Part shown: positions 1-5,712 of the stretch, in pieces | Position numbering within the stretch: position 1 is the first letter of the stretch | How the letters are laid out: each line of letters begins with the position of its first letter | Assembly (NCBI GenBank): GCA_003224195.1 | Contig: QHYP01000306.1 | Span: 1 to 6,134 of the forward strand | Length of the DNA stretch: 6,134 bases | Origin: Acidobacteriota bacterium | Lineage (GTDB): Bacteria > Acidobacteriota > Terriglobia > Acidiferrales > UBA7541 | Direction of reading: 5' to 3' | The notes under the pieces: generated by a model | What the model saw: the letters and a program-made list of their open reading frames with translations, nothing else | What the model was told of the DNA's origin: nothing | Database searches by the model: none | Made by a program: the position numbers and the translations under genes

Positions 1-12
1 CGCTTCGGAAAC

Positions 13-972
13 CTATCGCGCGCGCAGCATGGTGACAATTTGCGCGGCGACATTGCGCGCGCGCTGCAATTCTCCCGGGTCAAAGGAAATCGCAGCGACG
101 CGAGGATGTCCTCCGCCGCCGAATTTTTCGGCGAGGGTCGCGAGATTCTCTTCCGCGGCGGACTGGTTCCACGGATTTGTTCCGAGAGACACCTTCGTAC
201 GGACGGGCGAGGCGCTCACACTGACGGAGTACCTGCATTCGGGATGCAGCAGGTAGGGAATAAATTTGTTGTAGCCCTCGAGATCCTGATCGCTGACGTC
301 AAAAAAGATGACGCCGTCGCGCGCATCGATGCGCTCGCGCAAGATTTCAATCGATTGCCGGTGACGTTCGAGCAGTGGGCCGAGGTGCCGCGCCACAAAC
401 GGGAGCTTGACGATTTCGCCCAGGGGACGATAGGCGGCTTCGGGAATCACTTGCGCCGGAAGTCCGTCTTCGGGGGCGGCCTCGATCACCAGCGCGAGCT
501 GCGTGGCGGGCTCGGCCAGTTCGACCGCCGACTGCGCATCCGGGTACTGCGCTCCGTCGATGATATCGCCCCAATGAATGAGGTTTTCGAGGGGCTTGGT
601 GTCGAAGCCGAATTTTTCGCGAGCAACCGTAGCGATCAGCTTGGTGCAGGATCTGAATTCCGGGTCGTAAAACATGTGGTCGGCGCGGCGGGTGCGGAAA
701 TGCTCGGCGTCGGCAGGAGTAAGGAACGCGCTTTGATGATGATCGAACCACCAGGTAACGCGAGGCGAACTCGAGTATTTGAAATCCACAATCACATTTT
801 CGTCTCCGTCGAAGAGACCGTCTGCCCAGGGTTGTTTGGCGCGATGAGTCATGCCGGTGAAGTGGAATTCGGCTCGCGCGTCGAAGCGTTCACGGTAGAA
901 GCGGTAGAAGAGAGCGGCGGAAGCCATGCCGTCAAAGCAATGGTCGTGGAAGCACAGTCGTACGCGAGTCAT
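13..972 (-). CDS. DHH/DHHA1-family phosphoesterase
   Basis: Probable cytoplasmic metal-dependent phosphoesterase of the DHH superfamily (319 aa from the chosen start), whose members cleave phosphodiester or phosphoanhydride bonds in nucleotides, short oligonucleotides or polyphosphate. Visible motifs, in order: FHDHCFDG (residues 8-15; motif I with H9 and D14, in the H-x-x-C-x-D-G form seen in DHH phosphohydrolases), VDF with D63, the signature DHH at 77-79, GDIIDG at 135-140 supplying D136, and a C-terminal GGGGH at 285-289 typical of the DHHA1 substrate-binding domain. All expected metal ligands appear present, so the enzyme should be active; the substrate cannot be read from sequence. The frame is open upstream to a TTG at 1041 and an ATG at 1011, but none of the starts has a good ribosome site. 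The ATG at 972 is chosen because motif I follows within 10 residues, as in relatives. A TTGACT (1072-1067, minus) might be its -35 box, without a good -10. Confidence 0.85.
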   Translation of the reverse strand: MTRVRLCFHDHCFDGMASAALFYRFYRERFDARAEFHFTGMTHRAKQPWADGLFDGDENVIVDFKYSSSPRVTWWFDHHQSAFLTPADAEHFRTRRADHMFYDPEFRSCTKLIATVAREKFGFDTKPLENLIHWGDIIDGAQYPDAQSAVELAEPATQLALVIEAAPEDGLPAQVIPEAAYRPLGEIVKLPFVARHLGPLLERHRQSIEILRERIDARDGVIFFDVSDQDLEGYNKFIPYLLHPECRYSVSVSASPVRTKVSLGTNPWNQSAAEENLATLAEKFGGGGHPRVAAISFDPGELQRARNVAAQIVTMLRAR

Positions 973-1104
973 GTTGGAGGCGCTGCGGGCTTTTCCAAAG
1001 CGCAGTCCCATTGTGCCGTGGGTGCGCGCGGACAAAGCCAATAAAGATGGAGGCGGGTAGAAAGAAAGTCAAGGGGGTCTGGAAGCCGGAGGACAGAGGC
1101 AAGT

Positions 1105-1121
1105 TGACCGCTTCGCGGTCA
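1105..1121. repeat. 7-bp inverted repeat over the antitoxin stop codon
   Basis: Perfect arms TGACCGC and GCGGTCA are separated by three bases. The right arm contains the stop codon of the minus-strand UPF0175 gene. In RNA it would form a short GC-rich hairpin in the 146-nt gap before the DHH gene. No T-run follows on either strand, so it is not a standard intrinsic terminator; it could be a weak attenuator, a processing point or chance. Confidence 0.3.
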
Positions 1122-1454
1122 CATTGTTTCCGAGGATCGTGTTGGAACGTTTGAACGCAAAAGGCGAGCCGGATGGAAGAGGGAGCGAGAAGAACGCGAC
1201 GCCGCTTCGAACAAGGCTGCCTCGCGGTCCAGATCGGCTTCGTCGATCACAGCCAGGGGGACATGGTGGCGGCCCAGAAAATCTTCCGTCTCGACTCGGG
1301 AAAGACCCAGCATCTCCGAAATTTGGTGGAGCGTCGAAGTTTGTTCGCGGTAGCCTTCTAAAGCGATTGCCTCTAGGGCGCGGCGGGACACATCCCCACC
1401 GGCGGCGGAAAGCCGCTTCGCGATGTCGTCTGGAATGTGCAGTGTGTCTTCCAT
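1119..1454 (-). CDS. UPF0175-family antitoxin-like protein
   Basis: Small protein (111 aa) resembling the UPF0175 family, often annotated as antitoxins paired with a PIN-domain (DUF3368-type) toxin. The N-terminus (residues 1-15) has the short strand followed by IPDDIAKRL. Residues 21-66 carry the helical core: RRALEAIALEGYREQ, then the helix-turn-helix-like QISEMLGLSRVETEDFLGRHHVPL, and residues 71-79 the acidic DEADLDREA. About 25 residues after position 86 are Arg/Ser-rich and look unlike the normal compact family end, so the frame may read past an ancestral stop or be fused to neighbouring DNA. The ATG at 1454 is followed directly by family-like sequence, but I see no strong ribosome site. 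A cognate toxin would be expected just downstream, where there are only 146 nt before the DHH gene and no PIN-domain sequence. It is therefore an orphan; a role as a stand-alone regulator is inference. Confidence 0.75.
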   Translation of the reverse strand: MEDTLHIPDDIAKRLSAAGGDVSRRALEAIALEGYREQTSTLHQISEMLGLSRVETEDFLGRHHVPLAVIDEADLDREAALFEAASRSSRSLFHPARLLRSNVPTRSSETM

Positions 1455-1497
1455 GCGTCTAAGTTTAACACGAGAATGCTATAACCACGGGCCAGGG

Positions 1498-1653
1498 GTG
1501 ATTAACGGAGGTGCGGTTGCCGGGCGCGTTACCCAGAAGGCGACGGAGAACGGCAAGGACCCGAGCGGAGAGTTCCGTTTCACCCGCGTGTACGTGAAAG
1601 AAAAGGGCATGTGGGTGTCCGCTGCGACGCAGATAACGCCGATCGCGAAGTAG
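1498..1653 (+). pseudogene. C-terminal remnant of a DUF4440/SnoaL-like protein
   Basis: The frame reads AVAGRVTQKATENGKD, then GEFRFTRVYVKEKGMWVSAA and ends TQITPIAK. This matches the last two to three strands of the NTF2-like fold in DUF4440 proteins, where a G-R-x-T-x-K-G-T segment is followed by F-R-F-T-x-V-W/Y-V-K and a final W-x-x-x-A-x-Q/H. Intact members are roughly 120-170 aa; only about 51 residues remain. The missing N-terminal part should lie before about 1490, but that DNA is the start and promoter of the opposite-strand UPF0175 gene, and no DUF4440-like sequence is visible there in any frame. The frame is open back to ATG codons at 1423 and 1453, and GTG 1498 exists, but none has a convincing ribosome site. 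A 5'-truncated remnant is the best reading; a tiny expressed protein cannot be excluded. Confidence 0.6.
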
Positions 1654-1661
1654 CGCGCTAC
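1650..1661. repeat. 12-bp palindrome containing two convergent stop codons
   Basis: GTAGCGCGCTAC is perfectly self-complementary. The plus-strand TAG at 1651-1653 closes the DUF4440 remnant frame, and the minus-strand TAG (1660-1658) closes the BNR propeller gene. With no loop bases it would not make a stable intrinsic terminator alone, and no T-tract follows on either strand. Confidence 0.5.
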
Positions 1662-4600
1662 CTGCTTCTCTCGCCTTCGGGCGGGGCCGGGGCGATGGGC
1701 GCGATGTCGGACTTGCGGATGAGGTCGTTGAGGGCGGCGAGATCCTTCGATGCAAGCTCGCGCCAAGCGGTCAACTGAACGTTCAGGCGGTTCAGGAGCT
1801 CGCTGTACACCTCGGAAGATGGTTGCGTGGGAGCGGTATCCGCGCTTTCGACGGTCCCCTGGAGCGCCATGAGCTGATCGGCGACCTGGATCGGGTAGTT
1901 GAGCGGGTCTTCATTGCTCTTGGACTTCGGCTGGATGATTTTCTCCTCAATGGCGTTCAGTTTTTTGGTCAACGCGTCGCCCGCGTCGAGAATGGGCTTC
2001 GATTTGTCGTCTTTGTCGAGGCGCTTCTTGAGCGCATCGAGCTGCGTGCGGACGCTACGGAGCTGATTCACGGCTTCGTGCGCTTCGTTGACGCTATTGC
2101 GGATGCGCGTGGCGAATTCAGCTTGTTTTTCCAGATCGGCTTGTGAAGCGGCGATGCGCGGATCCTTGCGGATTTCTGCGTTCGCCGCAGAAGCCTTGCC
2201 GGCGACGGTTAGCTTGATTTGATAGGCGCCGGGGACGACGAGCACGCCGGACGGGCGGCCTCCCCAGGAGACGGAGCCGGGAACCCGGGCGGGCAGCTCT
2301 GTGCGCATGTCCCAAACGAAGCGGTTGAGACCGGCTTCCGCCGGCAGCGTTTCGGCCGAGGCGCGGAGGAACGGGGACTCTTCTTCTTCGGGGCCACCGG
2401 CTTCCGCGGACTTCTTGCTCGAATATTTGCGGACGGTTTTGCCCTGCGCGTCGAGGATCTCCAGTGTGATGGGGTTCTTGTCCTTATCTTTCGGGGCTTC
2501 CTTCAACAAATAGTCAATGACGACGCCGGAGGGAGGGTTTTCACCCACGGGATTTCCGGCGGGCAGGAAAAAGCCCGGGCCGCGGAAGCGCACAGCAGGC
2601 GCGGGCTGGAAGAGATGTGCGTCTTCGTTCGCCGTGGTGGCGGTGAACTGGCGGATAGGCGTGATGTCGTCGAGGACCCAGAACGAACGGCCGTGGGTGG
2701 CAACGACGAGGTCGTCGTCTTTTACGGTGAGATCGTGGATGGGCGTTTGCGGGAGATTGAGCTTGAGCGATTGCCAATGAGCGCCGTCGTCAAAGGAGAC
2801 GTAAATGCCGGTTTCCGTGCCGGCGAAGAGCAGGCCTTTGCGCTTCGGATCTTCCTTGACGGCATGGACGTAAGAATTGTCCGGCAAGCCGGTAGTGAGT
2901 TTCGTCCAGGTCCTGCCGTAATCGGCGGTCTTGAAGATGTAAGGATGGTAGTCGTCGAGTTTGTGGCGATCAACCGCGACGTAGGCGGTCCCTCCGGCGT
3001 GGGGCGAAGCATCAATGAGGCTGGCGAGGCTCCACTCGCCGAAATCTTTTGCGGTGACGTTGGACCAGTGCTGGCCGCCATCGCGCGTGACTTGCACCAG
3101 GCCGTCGTCGGTGCCGGCCCAGATGACGCCCTTCTCGGCGGGCGATTCGGAGACGGTGAACACCGTGTCGTAGTACTCGACGCTGGTATTGTCCTGCGTG
3201 ATCGGGCCGCCGGAAGACTGCTGCTTAGACTTATCGTTGCGCGTGAGGTCGGGGCTGATGGCCGTCCAGGACATGCCGCCGTCGGCGGTCTTGAAGACGG
3301 CTTCGCCGCCGTGATAGAGGACGCCCGGGTCGTGCGGGGAGACGTGGATGGGCGCAGTCCACTGGAAGCGATGCTTGAGCTCGGCGGCGCCAGCGCCCAT
3401 GGGATTGAGCGGCCAGGAGGAAATGTCCTGGTCCTGATTCGTCTTGCGGTGCGTGATGAGGCCGTCGTAGGAGCCGGCGTAAACGATATCCGGATTGCGC
3501 GGGTCGGGAACGACGTAGCCGGATTCGCCGCCGCCCACGGCGTACCAATCCGGGCGGTCAATGACGCCGTGGTCGCTGCGCGAGGCGATGGCGACGGTGG
3601 AATTGTCCTGCTGCGCGCCATAGAGGCGGTAGGGAAACGCGTTGTCGGCGGCGACGTGATAGAACTGCGCGGTGGGCTGGTTCTGCTGCGTGGTCCAGGT
3701 CTTGCCGCCATCATGGGTGATGGTGGCTCCGCCATCGTTGCTGTTGATCATCCAATCGGGATGCGTGGGATCAATCCACAAGCCGTGATTGTCGCCGTGG
3801 GGAGAACGCACGAAGTTGAAGGTCTTGCCGGCGTCGATGGAGCGATAGACAGCAGTGTTCAGGACGTAGAGGGTGTCGGGATTTTTCGGGTCAGCGAAGA
3901 TGTGATGGAAATACCAGGCGCGCTGGGTGAAGCGGTGGTCGCCGTTGATGAGATGCCAGGAGTCACCGCCGTCGTCGCTGCGGTAAATGCCTCCCTTCGC
4001 GGCTTCGATGATGGCGTAAATCCGGTTGCTATCCGCGCCGGAGATGGCCACGCCGATGCGGCCGAGGACGCCTTCCGGCAGGCCGTGGCCTTCGAGACGC
4101 TTCCAGGTGTCGCCGCCGTCGGTGGATTTGTAGAGGCCGCTGCCGGGGCCGCCACTCGAGAGGCTCCAGGGCGTGCGCTGGGCTTCCCAGAGCGCCGCGT
4201 GCAGGATGCGCGGATTCTGCGGGTCGGCGTCGAGATCGATGGCGCCGGTCTTGTTGTCCTTGAAGAGAATTTTCTGCCAGGTTTTCCCGCCGTCGGAGGA
4301 GCGAAAGACGCCGCGCGTGTCGTTCGGGCCATAGGCGTGGCCGAGAGCGGCAACGTACACGAGGTCGGGATTTTTCGGATGCACGAAGATGCGCGCGATG
4401 TGTTGCGAGTCTTCGAGGCCGATGTGCGTCCAGGTCTTTCCGGCGTCAGTGGACTTGTACATGCCGTCGCCGTAGGAGATGTTGCCGCGGATGCAGGATT
4501 CGCCGGTGCCAACGTAGATGACGTTGGAGTCAGACGGAGCGACGGCGACCGCGCCGACGGACATGATGGAGGTCTTGTCCGTGAGCGGCGTCCACGTCGA

Positions 4601-4846
4601 GCCGCCGTTCACGGTCTTCCAGACGCCGCCAGCGACGGCGCCGAAGTAATACGTATTCGGATCGCCTGCGACGCCGGCCACGGCAAGCGCGCGGCCGCCG
4701 CGGAAGGGTCCAATCTGGCGCCACTTCATTGCTTTCAGAGAATTTTCGTTGAGCGTCTGCGAGAACGCGCCAACGGAAAAAATAGTGCACACGCTGAGAA
4801 CAAGAAGACACTGGTAGAACACTGCCGACTTCGATCGACCACTCAT
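1658..4846 (-). CDS. Exported sortilin/VPS10-like BNR (Asp-box) beta-propeller protein
   Basis: Large exported protein (1062 aa), usually annotated as a BNR-repeat, glycosyl hydrolase-like or VPS10/sortilin-like protein. Residues 1-29 form a signal peptide: basic S-G-R-S-K, a hydrophobic core and an A-F-S/Q cleavage site. About eleven Asp-boxes (S/T-x-D-x-G-x-T-W type) occur near residues 77, 131, 182, 240, 289, 335, 377, 519, 587, 639 and 683, marking propeller blades. The stretch between 385 and 518 lacks boxes but holds the family-like segment GAQQDN (410-415). Residues 519-538 end in SPDLTRND, also typical of the family. Residues 795-885 look like an FlgD-type Ig-like domain (GKTVRKY, LNRFVWDMR, GVLVVPGAYQIKLTV), followed by a helical, probably coiled-coil tail (903-1050). 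There is no second membrane segment or sorting tail, so a periplasmic or secreted location is inferred. Asp-boxes are structural, and no catalytic residues can be named, so enzymatic activity is unproven. The start at 4846 is preferred over an in-frame TTG at 4906 because it has a strong ribosome site and begins a clean signal peptide. Confidence 0.9.
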   Translation of the reverse strand: MSGRSKSAVFYQCLLVLSVCTIFSVGAFSQTLNENSLKAMKWRQIGPFRGGRALAVAGVAGDPNTYYFGAVAGGVWKTVNGGSTWTPLTDKTSIMSVGAVAVAPSDSNVIYVGTGESCIRGNISYGDGMYKSTDAGKTWTHIGLEDSQHIARIFVHPKNPDLVYVAALGHAYGPNDTRGVFRSSDGGKTWQKILFKDNKTGAIDLDADPQNPRILHAALWEAQRTPWSLSSGGPGSGLYKSTDGGDTWKRLEGHGLPEGVLGRIGVAISGADSNRIYAIIEAAKGGIYRSDDGGDSWHLINGDHRFTQRAWYFHHIFADPKNPDTLYVLNTAVYRSIDAGKTFNFVRSPHGDNHGLWIDPTHPDWMINSNDGGATITHDGGKTWTTQQNQPTAQFYHVAADNAFPYRLYGAQQDNSTVAIASRSDHGVIDRPDWYAVGGGESGYVVPDPRNPDIVYAGSYDGLITHRKTNQDQDISSWPLNPMGAGAAELKHRFQWTAPIHVSPHDPGVLYHGGEAVFKTADGGMSWTAISPDLTRNDKSKQQSSGGPITQDNTSVEYYDTVFTVSESPAEKGVIWAGTDDGLVQVTRDGGQHWSNVTAKDFGEWSLASLIDASPHAGGTAYVAVDRHKLDDYHPYIFKTADYGRTWTKLTTGLPDNSYVHAVKEDPKRKGLLFAGTETGIYVSFDDGAHWQSLKLNLPQTPIHDLTVKDDDLVVATHGRSFWVLDDITPIRQFTATTANEDAHLFQPAPAVRFRGPGFFLPAGNPVGENPPSGVVIDYLLKEAPKDKDKNPITLEILDAQGKTVRKYSSKKSAEAGGPEEEESPFLRASAETLPAEAGLNRFVWDMRTELPARVPGSVSWGGRPSGVLVVPGAYQIKLTVAGKASAANAEIRKDPRIAASQADLEKQAEFATRIRNSVNEAHEAVNQLRSVRTQLDALKKRLDKDDKSKPILDAGDALTKKLNAIEEKIIQPKSKSNEDPLNYPIQVADQLMALQGTVESADTAPTQPSSEVYSELLNRLNVQLTAWRELASKDLAALNDLIRKSDIAPIAPAPPEGERSR

Positions 4847-4850
4847 CGTT

Positions 4851-4857
4851 CCCCCCT
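4851..4857 (-). promoter_or_regulatory. Ribosome binding site of the BNR propeller gene
   Basis: AGGGGGG on the minus strand lies 4 nt before the ATG at 4846. It fixes this start over the TTG 20 codons upstream, whose extra residues would precede the basic n-region of the signal peptide. Confidence 0.7.
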
Positions 4858-4875
4858 GAAGAATTGACGGGCGGG

Positions 4876-4906
4876 ATTCTACCGCCACGCGGCAAATTTT
4901 TGGCAA
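4876..4906 (-). promoter_or_regulatory. Candidate sigma-70 promoter of the BNR propeller gene
   Basis: On the minus strand TTGCCA (4906-4901) is followed after 19 nt by TAGAAT (4881-4876). This would start transcription near 4868 and give a leader of about 20 nt carrying the AGGGGGG ribosome site. The position is sensible and the -10 is good, but the spacer is longer than ideal. It also lies over the unused TTG start at 4906, which would then be outside the transcript. Confidence 0.4.
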
Positions 4907-4996
4907 CCACGTTTCAATGGCATAGACGGAGGGAGAGGAAAGCGCGTTTCGCCGCGCACGCCGGCGCCGAGATCGTGACTCGGCCTGCGCGCGGGC

Positions 4997-5026
4997 TTGA
5001 CTTCGATTGTCGAAAAGTTTTAGTTA
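4997..5026 (+). promoter_or_regulatory. Candidate promoter with an internal inverted repeat, upstream of DUF4282
   Basis: TTGACT (4997-5002) is followed after 18 nt by TAGTTA (5021-5026) in a locally AT-rich patch. Between them, TTCGA and TCGAA arms (5002-5006 and 5010-5014) flank TTG, a placement suited to a repressor operator. It would leave a leader of about 140 nt. A nearer alternative is TTGCAA (5054-5059) with TCTAGA (5077-5082), spaced by 17 nt. Neither is strong enough to choose by eye. Confidence 0.3.
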
Positions 5027-5161
5027 AGGAAATCCCGGCTTGCACGAGTGCCGTTGCAACCCGCCGTCGAGTGTAATCTAGATTCCTGGAGTAGGTGTCA
5101 GCCAGTGCTTCCAACAGGCAAGGGGGAAAGAGATGGAACGCCACTGGCGAAATCGTTTTTC

Positions 5162-5167
5162 AGGAGG
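5162..5167 (+). promoter_or_regulatory. Ribosome binding site of the DUF4282 gene
   Basis: AGGAGG lies 5 nt before the ATG at 5173. This near-perfect site decides the start in favour of 5173 over the upstream in-frame GTG at 5095. Confidence 0.8.
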
Positions 5168-5172
5168 CATGG

Positions 5173-5469
5173 ATGCCCGAAGAGAAAGCATTTTTGACGG
5201 GCCTGTTTGATTTGGCGTTCGAAGGGTCACTGACGAAAAAGATTGTGAGGTTGCTGTACATCATATTTCTGCTCGGCGGCGGCGTCACGGTGGTCGCGCT
5301 CGTGGTGATGGGCTTCCAGGAATCGCCCGCCCAGGGACTGGTGTATCTCGTTTCGGGCGTGGTTGGCCTCTTTCTGTGGATTCTGCTCACCCGGCTTGGC
5401 CTGGAGCTCGTGCTCATCGTGCTGCGGATCGCGGACAACATCGAGCGGGCCACGCGCAGCGGCAACTGA
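5173..5469 (+). CDS. DUF4282 domain-containing membrane protein
   Basis: Small predicted inner-membrane protein (98 aa) matching DUF4282 in length and layout. The N-terminus EEKAFLTGLFDLAFEGSLTK (residues 3-22) corresponds to the family opening, a short amphipathic G-F-L-x-x-L-F-D-F-x-F segment ending in T-x-K-I. A first membrane helix spans about 26-48 and a second about 55-75. It ends with the characteristic R-x-x-L-E-L-x-x-V-x-x-R-I-A-D/E-N segment (74-90) and a short polar tail. The function of the family is unknown. It has its own strong ribosome site and probably its own promoter. The next gene on the strand is 243 nt away, so it is likely monocistronic. The full antisense length is also open because of the zinc-ribbon frame. 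Confidence 0.85.
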   Translation: MPEEKAFLTGLFDLAFEGSLTKKIVRLLYIIFLLGGGVTVVALVVMGFQESPAQGLVYLVSGVVGLFLWILLTRLGLELVLIVLRIADNIERATRSGN

Positions 5470-5585
5470 GGAAGACCGGAAGCAGCGACGATCGGGTTGG
5501 TGGGCGTGAAAGGCGGCGCACCGCACTGCGAGCAGAAAGCTGCCTGCTCGCTGATTCGCGCTCCGCACTTATTGCAATAGGTTAC
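5470..5585 (-). pseudogene. Start-less zinc-ribbon fragment
   Basis: The minus strand encodes VTYCNKCGARISEQAAFCSQ followed by CGAPP and a Pro/Thr/Ala linker. This is a classic CX2C-X10-CX2C zinc ribbon of the kind that opens many small bacterial proteins (usually M-x-Y/F-C-x-x-C-G). The codon two before the Tyr is GTA, where a GTG start would be expected. An in-frame TAG lies at 5621-5619, and no ATG, GTG, TTG or CTG occurs between that stop and the first cysteine. The next possible start is a TTG at 5465, past both cysteine pairs. The frame stays open to a TGA at 5162-5160, but below about 5470 it only mirrors the DUF4282 gene and has no domain of its own. Best reading: the N-terminal piece of a zinc-ribbon gene that lost its start and its downstream part. 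A sequencing error at the GTA codon is an alternative. Confidence 0.6.
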
Positions 5586-5662
5586 GCCTTGTCCGCCCCG
5601 CCGAAGATTTGGCGGAGCCTAACAGACCCGTGCTTCGCGTGCAATCCGTTCCGGCCCATGAA

Positions 5663-5672
5663 CTTGCGCAAG
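5663..5672. promoter_or_regulatory. Palindrome CTTGCGCAAG upstream of the MFS gene
   Basis: A perfect 10-bp palindrome sits 40 nt before the transporter start, where an operator for a dimeric regulator could lie. A TACAAT at 5698-5703 downstream is a possible -10, but no matching -35 is seen at the right spacing. If that -10 is used, the transcript would begin within a few bases of the ATG. The signal is weak and may be chance. Confidence 0.2.
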
Positions 5673-5712
5673 CACTCCGCGTGCGGCAACTCTTGAGTAC
5701 AATCGAGAGAAC

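Larger units (their letters stand above)
4847..5172. other. Divergent intergenic regulatory region
   Basis: This 326-nt stretch separates the minus-strand propeller gene from the plus-strand DUF4282 gene. It contains the two candidate promoters and ribosome sites listed separately. Several short frames are open across it, but none shows a recognisable domain, a compositional bias or a start with a good ribosome site. A GTG at 5095 is in frame with DUF4282 but lacks a ribosome site and would add 26 polar residues, so it is probably not used. I see no tRNA, terminator or riboswitch-like structure here. Confidence 0.6.

Noticed and set aside
40..1044. 334-codon plus-strand frame opposite the DHH gene
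   Set aside because: No recognisable domain. The minus strand carries all DHH motifs in order, so this frame is a mirror of its codon bias.
1042..1190. Possible PIN-domain (DUF3368) toxin start downstream of UPF0175
   Set aside because: In one minus-strand frame a short S-N-T-I-L-G string vaguely recalls the S-N/D-T-S-P-L opening of such toxins, but nothing after it resembles a PIN domain and the acidic residues are missing.
1465..1766. Two overlapping minus-strand frames of about 95 codons
   Set aside because: They straddle the 3' end of the propeller gene and the DUF4440 remnant out of frame, have Arg/Pro-rich translations and no domain.
4864..5144. Small frames on both strands in the divergent intergenic region (70 and 76 codons)
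   Set aside because: No ribosome site, no family resemblance, and they overlap the candidate promoters.
5095..5172. Upstream GTG start adding 26 residues to the DUF4282 protein
   Set aside because: No ribosome site before the GTG, while the ATG at 5173 has AGGAGG at ideal spacing and begins at the family's usual N-terminus.
5592..5616. GC-rich inverted repeat (TCCGCC...GGCGGA) as a terminator for DUF4282
   Set aside because: No T-run follows on either strand, and short GC arms like this are expected by chance at this composition.
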